Shown here: piece by piece, positions 36,601 through 46,300 of the stretch
Numbering within the stretch: the first letter of the stretch is position 1
Layout of the letters: every line of letters begins with the position of its first letter
DNA from: Apodemus sylvaticus
Taxonomy: Eukaryota; Chordata; Mammalia; Rodentia; Muridae
Assembly: GCF_947179515.1 (NCBI RefSeq)
Contig: NC_067480.1
Location: 12,784,201-12,848,200 of the forward strand
Direction: 5' to 3'
DNA length: 64,000 bases
The notes under the pieces: model-generated
What the model saw: only the letters and a program-made list of their open reading frames with translations
Told to the model about the DNA's origin: nothing
Databases searched by the model: none
Position numbers and translations under genes: made by a program

Positions 36601-38165
36601 GGATTTCAACACTCCATCCACACAGACACACACTGAAAGCCCTACCAATTCTGGCCAGCTTTCTTTCCACCCCATCTTCCTGACTACCTGATCACTCTAT
36701 TTCATTCTCCATCTACTCTCAGTCAGCCTCTAAAATCTATTCCATTTCCCTTTCCCAGGTAGATTCATGTGTACCCATAGACTCTTCTTCTTTATCTAAC
36801 ATCTCTCAGTCTACGGATTATAGCTTGCTTGGTTATCATTTACTTAATGGCTAGTATTACCTTATAAATGAATATGCATGATATTCATCTTTCTGGGTAT
36901 GAGTTATTACACTGGATTATTTTTATTGTTGTTATTAAGTCCATTTGCCTGCGAATTTCATGTCTTTGCTTATTGTTTTGTTTTGTTTTAATTTTTACTT
37001 ATTAGGTATTTTATTTTATTTATTTATTTTTTACTTATTCACTTTATATCCCACACACTGTTCCCCTTGTAGTCAATAACTACCATAAGCCTTCCTCCCT
37101 TTTTCTCCCCTTCTCCTGCACTTCCCTTCCCCACTGGGTATCCCTAACCCTAGCATGCCAACTTTTTGCAAGGCTGGTGCATACTTTTCCACTGAAGACA
37201 GACAAGGTAGTGCAGAAATGTTTCACATCCTTAGTCATCAGGGAAATAGAAATCAAAAGTACTATGAGATTGCATCTTATACCTGTCAGCATAGCTAAGA
37301 TCAGTAACACAAGTGAAAACTCACGAGTGTTTCATTTGAGATTCATCCATTAAGAATTCTATGTTTAGATCTGTTCCCCATTTTTTCAGTTGAATTATTT
37401 AGTTTTTTGATATCTAGTCTCTTGAGCCATTACATATTTTGGACTTATTCAGATATGAAGCTGGTAGAAATCTTTTCCCATTCTGTTTGAATGACAGCCT
37501 ACTTTGCCTTCCACAAACTTCTAAGCTTCATGAGGTTCTATTTATTAATGATCAATCTTAGGCTCTGTGCTATTGGTGTTCTATTTAGAAAGACTTCTCC
37601 TGTGCTAACATATTCAGTGGTATTCCCAAGTTTCTCTCCATCCAGGTTCAGTGTATCTGGTTTTATGTTGCCATATTTGATCCACTTAGACTTGACTTTT
37701 TTACAGAGTTATAAGTATTTATCTATTTGCTTTCTTTTGCATGAAGTTCTACAGTTTGGCCAGCAACATGTGTTGAAGGCACTTGTCTTTATCCACTGTG
37801 TAGTTCTGGCTCCATCATCAAAGTCAGGTTTCCACATGTGTGTGAATATGTGTTTGGGAATTCAATTCAATTCTATCAATCATCGTCTTTGTTTTTCATC
37901 CCAATACCATGCAGTTTTTATGACTATATCTATGTAGAACAACTTGAAATAGGGACTAATGAGACTCTAAAGCAGTTCCTTTATTGTTCAGGATTGTTTT
38001 AGCTATCTTTGCTTTTTGTATATTTTCATATGAAGGGGAGAATTACCCTTTTAAGCCCTGTAGAAGTTTATGTTGGGATATTGATGGGAATTGTACTTAA
38101 TCTGTATATTCCTTTTGTTAGAATGACTATTTTTACTATCTTAATCCTACCAATCCAACAGTAAA
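36600..38165 (-). mobile_element. Old L1 3' UTR/ORF2 C-terminal remnant (reverse strand, rearranged)
   Basis: Reverse-strand landmarks include 'gtctacggattatagcttg' and 'ccatttgcctgcgaatttcatg' (ORF2 end), and, from 37345, RT/C-terminal ORF2 ('ctctgtgctattggtgttctatttagaaa', 'atcccaataccatgcag', 'gttttagctatctttg'). Between them, 37000-37180 looks like a second L1 3' end, and 37184-37320 is + strand ORF2. An open frame at 37491-37937 is an antisense shadow. Confidence 0.7.
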
Positions 38166-39294
38166 TTGAAGATGATTATATTTATTTATTTATTTCATCT
38201 TTTATCAAATCAGTCAGTGAAATAATATATTGTGGAATGTCTAATAAACTATAAAGTGATATACATTTCATTTATTATTATATTATCAATTATCAAAAAT
38301 AATCAACTAGAAATTCAATTGATACAAAATTATTTTCATGCTATTTTGTATTCATAAATAGGTTATTGGAAAATTCTAGTATCATAGACTATCAACATCC
38401 TATCACGAATATATATGCATTGCTCCAAGTACCTTATTATGTTGGTTTATACATATCTGTGATAATTAAGCTCTGATTCATTTTATATTAGTTCAATAGT
38501 CTATTGTTTTATAATGTAGCAAGGTTACTCAATGTTACAGTTACTGGTATCCAAAATTTTAGTCAATTTGATAACTATTCTTAAGCTTCAAATAATATAT
38601 GTTATATAAAATATATTAATTCTGACCATAAAAGCCATATTTGGTCTTATATACAGTAAATCTGTAATAAAGGCCAGCCAATTGTACTTTGTATTTTTAT
38701 GGGTCACATAGTGTGAAGGCCAGGTAATACATTTGCTTTTTATGGCAAAAATGATTTTCAATAACAATTTTTTTGTTCTAGAGAGGATTCTGGAATGATA
38801 GGAAATATTTTCTCAATTTTCATGTGGCTGAGTTTTGTCAGATTACTGCTTTTCCTCTTCATGTTTTTAAGTGGACTGCCAGGATTGTGAGATTTTAGAT
38901 GATGAGTGGAAAATGATACTTTACAAGATTACAGAGAAGAGGAAACATAATACTGGCTTTGAATTCTCAACAGCTAATAGAAAACTAAAGGTGGAGGAGA
39001 AGAAGCTCCTTCAATAATAAGGAAAGTCATTTTCAATTTAGAGATATGAAAGAGAAAATTATGAAGACAACGTCAAGTAATATCATTTTAAGGTAGCTTA
39101 ATATTCACTATTCACTGATAGTTACATTATTTCATTTTGGGGGAAGTAATTGGGTGACAGACACTATTTCGGCAAAATAAGTCAAGGAAGATGGAGAAGG
39201 GGAAGGGCAAGTGTGGATTATTTCTCATAAGGTTAGTTCCAAAAAAGGTATGAAATACAGGTTTTCTATCTCTTAAACGTGTTTATATCTAATT

Positions 39295-39296
<2 letters not shown>
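38166..39296. other. No recognised feature (AT-rich)
   Basis: AT-rich. Nothing supported. Confidence 0.45.

Positions 39297-39334
<38 letters not shown>
39297..39334. repeat. (GT)n microsatellite
   Basis: About 18 GT units. Confidence 0.95.
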
Positions 39335-39335
<1 letters not shown>

Positions 39336-39384
39336 CTTTATATATTTGTGTGGGCCATGTATTTCTGGAGGCTAGGAGAGTGTA

Positions 39385-39640
39385 TTAGTAGGGTTCTCTA
39401 AAGCCACAGAACTTATGTAATGTCTCTCTATATTGAGTGAATTTATTATTGTGACTTACAGTCTTTAGTCCAACTCACCCAACAATGGTCAGCTGTAAAT
39501 GGGAAGTTTAAGATTCTAGTAGTTGTTCAGTCCCGTGAGGTAAGTTGTTTCTGCTGGTCTACTGTAGAAGTAGATTCCAACAGATGTGCTAGCAAGTAAA
39601 AGCAATGATCATCTCTTCCGCCATTATTTCACATATTTTA
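39385..39640 (+). mobile_element. Rodent interspersed repeat, 'tattagtagggttctctaaag' family
   Basis: 'gtattagtagggttctctaaagccacagaacttatg', 'cttacagtctttagtccaactcacccaacaatggtcagctg' and 'tagttgttcagtcccgtgagg' follow a widespread rodent repeat in order. A second partial copy lies at 40236-40430. I am not sure of the family name. Confidence 0.6.
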
Positions 39641-40235
39641 AACCAAAATCTGTCTCAATTTTTCAGTGCTCTGCTGTAACTCTGTTAATTCTTATGTGAC
39701 ATGGTGACACTTTTTTTGAATCAGTAATTTGGAAAATACAGAAAGTCAAATTAAATGTAGAGACAATCTTTCATACATTGCAATAGGTGAAGTAAAAGAG
39801 TTGACACTATTTGAAAACTGACTTAACTTTCTAGTATATTTATTATTTTAGAAAGGGGTTATAAGAAATAGATATTATAGTTGAGTTAGTAATAAATAGG
39901 AAGATGAGTTATGGAAAACTAGGATAATTACTGACCAGAAAAAAAGTAAGTCAATGAATAAGAAAGGAAATTCCTTAAACTTTATTTACTTACGAGCTCA
40001 CATATCAATATAATGTTGGGTGACTAAAAAAGGTATTGTAGAATATCGCAAGAGGATCAGTGAGAATATATCCTCTTACCCAGAGCAACACAATTTTTCA
40101 ACAATAAATAAGTAAATAAATAATAAAATCTTATTGATCAGGTTTCTAAACATGAAAAAATGCACTGAATATACACTTATTTACATTATGGGATGTAGGT
40201 AGTCAAACAATTACTGTTCACACCTGAGAAGTCAG
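39641..40235. other. No recognised feature
   Basis: AT-rich. Nothing supported. Confidence 0.45.
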
Positions 40236-40430
40236 GAAACCCATAGTTGTTCAGTCCATGAGGCTGGATACCTCAGAGTCCCAATATAGCACTGGGATGC
40301 TGTAGGATTCCTGGAGATACAGTCAGTTTGCATTGGAATCCTGGTGAAGTTGCTTCTGATGCTACCACAACAGGATAGATGAACTTAATATTAAGAGTGA
40401 CAGCACAAATGGAAAGAGTATGTGTTCTTT
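40236..40430 (+). mobile_element. Second partial copy of the 39385 repeat family
   Basis: It shares 'atagttgttcagtcc-tgaggctggat' with the 39.4-kb copy and carries the downstream part of the same repeat. It is diverged. Confidence 0.45.
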
Positions 40431-42284
40431 TTTATACATATAGGAAGGTGTCACCTAGCTATATGGTGGAGCGTTACTGTTCAAATAATCTGATCTTGAA
40501 AAACTCTTACAGGAGGGCCTAACAATTCGTCTTGTATTTGATTCCAGATTAATTCAGTTTTACAGTTTCCATTTGTCAGCTCAGAAACTTTATATAAAGT
40601 AGATATCCATATAAAAGGAATTCCCAATAAATGGAAAACAGTTACCTCATAGTATATGAGCATAAAAGAGTGGCAGAAAAAGGAATGGGGATCAAATACA
40701 ACAAATCTAGGGAAAATTATGAATATTTATGGCAATATTTAAATATGATAGATATTCATCACTTAGGTTGTTATCTGGCTGAGGAGAAAATAATTGAGCT
40801 CCCATTATCTCTCTCTCAAAAGAAAAAAAATTCTGATGGGCAAAAGTAAATAAGACTGTATGTTAAAGTATATATGACATTCAATCAAATAAAACCAACT
40901 GGCATATTTATTCTGATGATTTTCAATTAGTAGTCCAACCAAAATCCTTTAGGACATAGGAAGATGACCACTGTACATTAGTAAAAGAGGCAATTGAACC
41001 TGAAGTTATAATATATTCTCTCCCTCTGTGACTGGCTTGGGAGTTCTAGATAACAAACACAACTTTAAGTAACAAACCATGGGTCTACATTTCCATAGAC
41101 CATGATGCAATATAAGTAGGTGATTTCGATATTGATATCATATCTTACATGTGGAATCTTAACTCCAAATGATGGAGAAAGCTCTGCATAAATCAATCAA
41201 TTGAATTGATAGCTATCTATAATTCATGTGACAAATATGGTGAACATATTTTCCTCAAAAGGCACATTTAATAAAATATAGTACTTTACTATATTCATGA
41301 CATCAAGCCCCAAAATGATTTGGTGACAAATATATATTCTCACCTTATTTTCTATTTTTTCTATAACATTATCTAGTAAAATACATTTTTGTATATATTT
41401 TAGTGCCTTAAAAGGTGAGTTTCCTTGTCTGATAACTATGTCAAATTTATCCACATATTTAGAATTCAACACATTTGACCATACATATGTGTGTGTGTGT
41501 GTGTGTGTGTGATTTATAATGTTTTAGATTGATAAGGTTCAGAAGTCATGACATTCAATTATTTCTTTAAAGACCCATGTGACTTTATATTTATACAATC
41601 TTAAGACACCCACATTGAAATCTTTCCATTTCACTTTTTTTTAATTTTCCTCTTATCATTATATTTTTATTATGCTTTGGTTAATATTGTTAGTGAGACA
41701 TGCTTTCTGATAATGCATTAGTAGTCATTTTTGTGCCATGAGACAGCAAGTATCTAACTATATTATACAATGATGATCTTCCTGTTATGTATCAAGTGTT
41801 CATTAGTATATTCTGTTACTATGTCTTTGTGTAATACATAAATCAAAGCATACACATCCTCTCTTGGTATACACAACATTTTTCAAACAGTGGAAAGCTA
41901 AAATATGGCAGTGTACATTATATAGCATACTTGAAGGAGCCATGGCATTGAAGTAGTCCTTTTTTTAATTGAAACATCTGGTTTTAAAACACTGTCATTC
42001 TGTGTTTTTTTAAGTTAAAAGAGTCAGTGAAAATTTAAGGATTTTATTCATTCTTTGAGGATTGTAAAGCCTATTTAATTAGAACAGAATATTAAAACAT
42101 GCAAAGGCAAAGGAGAATTGCCATCAATAGAAATTAGACTTCTCCTAAATATTGGATGCTGTGGTTTCTATATTAGACATATATGCTTAATACATCCTAT
42201 TCATTGTAATTGTTTCTCCCTCTCTTTCTCAGTTCTATTTTCTGAAACACCCTTTCTTCTGTTACTTTTCCTCACAGTATAAAG
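40431..42284. other. No recognised feature apart from a GT run
   Basis: AT-rich, with a (GT)n at about 41488-41512. Short frames only. Confidence 0.45.
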
Positions 42285-42437
42285 CAGTGATTCTCAACCT
42301 TCAGAATGCTATGGTCTTTTAATACAGTGTCTCATTTTGTGGTGACCCTAAGCAAATTTTGCTATAGTTGTGAATTCTAATGTAAATATATTTGAAGATT
42401 GAATCAATGGTTCACAACTCACATTTTGAGAACCACA
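42285..42437. mobile_element. RChARR1-like hAT-Charlie short element
   Basis: The ends are inverted repeats: 'cagtgattctcaacct' at the left, and 'tttgagaaccacat' at the right, whose complement is atgtggttctcaaa. Inside is 'ttaatacagtgtctcattttgtggtgaccc'. The order and TIRs fit a rodent hAT-Charlie MITE. The 8-bp duplication is not clear. Confidence 0.7.
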
Positions 42438-42443
42438 TATTGT

Positions 42444-42629
42444 CTCCAACAATAGCAAGTCCTGGATACTCCAACACACCAGAAAAACAAGAGTTGGATT
42501 TAAAATCACTGGTCATGATGCTGGTAGAGAAACACAAGAAGGATATACTTAAAAAAAAATTCAGGAGAAAATAGATCAAAATTACAAGGGAAACACAAAA
42601 ATCATTGAAAGAAATTCAGGAGAATATAA
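42444..42629 (+). pseudogene. Orphan LINE-1 ORF1 fragment
   Basis: About 185 bp of the ORF1 N-terminal/coiled-coil region, with no L1 5' UTR, ORF2 or A-tail attached. It aligns closely with 45076-45266 of the L1 downstream but lacks about 14 bp of it (after 'tagatcaaa') and carries its own stop (TAG at about 42572). It starts within a few bases of the end of the RChARR1-like element. Confidence 0.8.
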
Positions 42630-43213
42630 ACCATGGATTCTTGGTTTCCTTTTCTGGGTTTTGAATCTTCTAGTAAGTACTGGATTTCACTGCATAGTGT
42701 CTGTAGGTAAATCATTATTTGTACCCAAAGAGTAACTAAAATTGCATCTGAATGGTAGAGTATTTAAGACAAATAAAACACAAATACCACAAAGACATGC
42801 ATTATTCCACACATAGTCATAGCAGAATATGAGGTGGAATTACAGATGAGACAGAGAAAAATAAAAGCTTGGTTTGTTTATTTATATTTTCATTCATTTT
42901 GATAATACATTGTGTAGTTCAAGGTAAACTCTTATGTAGCTGAGAATGACAGACAGGTACCCCTGTCTCTACCTTGAAGCACCTCCATTCACACCAGGAA
43001 AAAAATTAATTAAACTAGGAACAGTCATAAATAAATACATCTATTTTATACTTTTTCATAACTATGACAATTTATATGTCAAACCAAGTATATTTGTGTT
43101 GTTATTGAAGCAAATATATTTAATAATTTAAAGACAGCCTCATGCCATTCTTATTTACAATAGTAAATGTTTTTCATTGTAAAGATAGTTAAACCTAGAA
43201 GAAGGTATGATTT
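42630..43213. other. No recognised feature
   Basis: AT-rich. Nothing supported. Confidence 0.45.
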
Positions 43214-43226
43214 AGAATAGCATGTA
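43214..43226 (+). repeat. Left TSD of the mosaic L1
   Basis: agaatagcatgta, repeated exactly at 50428-50440. Confidence 0.93.
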
Positions 43227-43520
43227 CTGGAGCTGCAGAAGAAGAGAAGCCATACTCGCTGCCTGCCAGGGCAGAAAAGGGTCACTAGGTACTGTATCAC
43301 CCTGAGCTTTAGATCTCTGGTGGTGCAAACCACCAGGGGTCTGCCTGCACTCAGGAACTGAGCACATAGGCGGTTCATCTGCAAGCCAGTCCATCGCTGG
43401 ACCTGTGTCCTATGTGAGAATCAACAAAGGGAGTGACCACTACACACACCATCTTCGCTCCATAACAGAGCAGACAGATAGCACCTAGTTGACCTTTTTC
43501 TGTCCTGGCAGGCAGCGATA
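43227..43520 (+). promoter_or_regulatory. L1 F-type 5'-UTR monomer
   Basis: 'gcagggcagaaaa' style monomer with 'cactaggtactgtatcaccctgagctttagat' and 'gtgcaaaccaccaggggtctgcctgcactcag'. The same core recurs at 44710-44790. In mouse L1s such units carry the promoter. Confidence 0.8.
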
Positions 43521-43521
43521 T

Positions 43522-44640
43522 TAGGAAAGAGACTCCCTTCACAATAGCTACAAACAGCATGAAGTATCTTGGGGTGACTCTAACCAAACAAGTGAAAGAC
43601 CTATATGACAAGAACTTCAGATCTCTGAAGAAAATCGAAGAAGATCTCAGAAAATGGAAAAATCTTCCATGCTCGTGGATTGTTAGGATTAATATAGTTA
43701 AAATGGCCATCTTATCAAAGGCAATCTACAGATTCAATGCTAACCCAATAAAAATCCCAACCCAGTTCTCCATAGAGCTAGAAAGAGCAATTCTCACGTT
43801 CATCTGGAATAACAAAAAACCCAGAATAGCTAAAACTATTCTCAACAGTAAAAGAACTTCAGGGGGATTCAGTATCCCAGACTTCAAACTTTACTACAGA
43901 GCAATACTGATAAAAACTGCATGGTATTGGTACAATGTCAGGCAAAGGGATCAATGGAATAGGTTTGAAGACCCAGAAATGAACCAACATACCTATGGTC
44001 ACTTGATCTTCGACAAAGGAGCTGAAAGTATCCAGTGCAAAAAAAGACAGTCTTTTCAACAAATGCTGCTGGTTCAATTGGAGGTCAGCATGCAGAAGAA
44101 TGCGAATTGATCCATTCTTATCTCCTTGTACTAAGCTCAACTCCAAATGGATCAAGGACCTCCACATAAAACCTGACACACTGAAACTCATAGAAAAGAA
44201 ACTGGGGAAGACCCTTGAGGACATGGGCACAGGGGAAAAGTTCCTGAATAGAACACAATAGTTTATACTCTAAGATCAATTGACAAATGGGACCTCATAA
44301 AACTACAAATCATTAGATGCTGAAAAAGCATTTGACAAAATTCAGCATCCTTTCATGCTAGAAGTCTTAGAAAGGACAGGAATTCAAGGCCCATATCTAC
44401 AAAGTTTCTGTAAGGCAAAGGACACTGTCAAAAGGACAAAACGTTAACCAACAGATTGGGAAAGGATCTTCATGAACCGAAATCCGAAAGAGGGCTAATA
44501 TCTAATATATACAAAGAACTCAAGAAGGTAGAACCCAGAGAACCAAATAACCCCATTAAAAAGTGGGCTAGGTAGCTAAACAAAGAATTTTCACATGAAG
44601 AACTTCGGAGGGCTGAGAAACACCTTAAGAAATCTTCAAC
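43522..44640 (+). pseudogene. Extra ORF2 segment embedded in the L1 5' UTR
   Basis: It runs from just after the RT FADD region ('cccttcacaatagctacaaacag') to late ORF2, and stops at 'cttaagaaatcttcaacat'. It is closely similar to 48619-49624 of the same element. One frame is open at 43559-44110 ('TLTKQVKDLYDKNF', 'FIWNNKKPRIAKTI' blocks). An 87-bp piece of earlier ORF2 is inserted at 44310-44396. It lacks the endonuclease and the RT catalytic motif, so it has no enzymatic capacity. Confidence 0.92.
44310..44396 (+). repeat. 87-bp templated insertion from ORF2
   Basis: It matches 48154-48240 of the same L1 with one visible mismatch (g for t at about 44357). It is flanked on both sides by ctacaaa (44303-44309 and 44397-44403), while the uninterrupted version of this site, 'aaactgcaaagtttctg', is seen at about 49393. 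Confidence 0.93.
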
Positions 44641-45002
44641 ATGGTCCTGCCCAGGAAGCTGTGGAAGGAGAGAAGCCCCTCAGCCATATTTTCTGTCTGC
44701 AGGGACACAAAAGGATCACTAGGTACTGTAACACCCTGAGCTTTAGATTTCTGGTGGTGCAAACCGCCAGGGGTCTGCCTGCACTCAGAGAACACCTGGT
44801 TGACCTTGACAACCTAAGTAGAGCATTGCTAGAGGCAAGACTGAGAAGGGCTCCAAAGGCACAAAAGAGGAAGCCAGCATATCAGTAATCTGTGCCAGAA
44901 GAAACCCAGTCATATGGTGTTGCAGAGATAACCTTAAAGATCCACAGTAGGTTGAAGCACCAGCCAGTGACAATAAGACCATCTAACTCCTGGGAGAACC
45001 AG
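44641..45002 (+). promoter_or_regulatory. Second L1 5'-UTR unit and ORF1 leader
   Basis: A partial monomer ('cactaggtactgtaacaccctgagctttag') runs into the non-monomeric leader and reaches 'gggagaaccagatggct', the normal ORF1 start context. Confidence 0.8.
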
Positions 45003-46213
45003 ATGGCTAAAGGCAAACGTAGGAACGTTACTAACAGAAACCAAGGCATTATGGCAGCATCTGAACCCAACACTCCAACATTAGCAAGTCCTGGATAACC
45101 CAACACACCAGAAAAACAAGATTTGGATTTGAAATCACTGGTCATGATGCTAGTACAGGAACACATGAAGGACATCTTAAAGAAATTCAGGAGAAAATGG
45201 ATCAAAAATTAGAAGCCCTTACAAGGGAAACACAAAAATCATTGAAAGAAATTCAGGAGAATACAAAAGCCAATAAGGAGGAAATGCAAAAATCACTTAA
45301 AGAAATACAGGAGAACCTTGATCAACAGGCAGAAGTCATGAAAGAGGAAACACAAAAATCGCTTAAAGAATTAGAGGAAAAGAAAAATAAGCAAATGACA
45401 GAACTGAACAAAAGTTTCCAGGATCTAAAAACAGAAGTAGAAACAACTAAGAAAGCACAAACGGAGACAACTTTGGAGATAGAAAACCTTGGGAAGAAAT
45501 CAGGGATCATAGACTCAAATATCAACAACAGAATACAAGAGATAGAAGAAAGAATCTCAGATGCCGAAGATACCATAGAAACTATGGGCTCAACAGTTAA
45601 AGAAAATGCAAAATGCAAAAAACTTGTAACCCAAAATATCCAGGAAATCCAGGACACAATGAGAAAGCCAAATCTAAGGATTATAGGTATTGATGAGAGT
45701 GAAGATTTACAACTTAAAGGGCCAGCAAATATGTTCAACAAAATTATGGAAGAAAACTTCCCTAACCTAAAGAGAGAGATGCCCATGAACATACAAGAAG
45801 CCTACAGAACTCCAAACAGACTGGGCCAGAACAGAAATACCTCCCGTCACATGATAATCAAAACCAAAAATGTACTAAACAAAGAAAGAATACTTAGGGC
45901 ATTAAGAGAAAAAGTGCAAGTAATATATAAAGGAAGACCTATCAGAATCACACCAAATTTCTCACCGGAGACCATGAAAGCTAGAAGATCCTGGGCAGAG
46001 CTCATGCAGACTCTAAGAGAACACAAATGCCAGCTGAGGCTACTATACCCAATGAAACTCTGAATTCCTATAGATGGAGAAACCAAGATATTCCATGACA
46101 AAACCAAATTTACACAATATCTTTCTACAAACCCAGCCCTACAAAGGATAGTAGGGGGAAAGCACCATTACAACAAGGGAAACTATACCCTGGAAAGAGC
46201 AGGAGGATATTAA
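45003..46213 (+). pseudogene. LINE-1 ORF1 (RNA-binding coiled-coil protein), inactive
   Basis: The start ATG at 45003 opens 'MAKGKRRN' and is closed by TAA at 45096-45098 (codon 32). A further frame change precedes the long open stretch at 45197-46063 (288 codons). That stretch has a Lys/Glu/Gln-rich coiled coil (first about 100 residues) with a repeated 'QKSLKE' unit, then the RRM ('NLRIIGIDESED') and the C-terminal domain ('MNIQEAYRTPNRLGQ', 'RITPNFSPETMKARRSW'). A stop at 46061-46063 cuts off the usual C-terminal tail, which is still readable in frame to the TAA at 46211-46213. The original protein formed trimers that coat L1 RNA; this copy cannot make it whole. Confidence 0.93.
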
Positions 46214-46244
46214 GCTTCTTTCATCAAACCCAAAGAGAGGATAA

Positions 46245-46247
<3 letters not shown>

Positions 46248-46280
<33 letters not shown>
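46248..46280. repeat. (CA)n in the ORF1-ORF2 spacer
   Basis: About 16 CA units, expanded in the short inter-ORF region of the L1. Confidence 0.95.
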
Positions 46281-46283
<3 letters not shown>

Positions 46284-46300
46284 TAAAATTAAAATAAAAA

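Noticed and set aside
37491..37937. 148-codon open frame
   Set aside because: It is antisense to L1 ORF2 sequence; it is a shadow frame.
43859..44230. 123-codon reverse frame and similar reverse frames at 2967-3434, 45322-45792 and 48388-48801
   Set aside because: All are antisense shadows of L1 ORF1/ORF2, whose sense strand carries the recognisable protein blocks.
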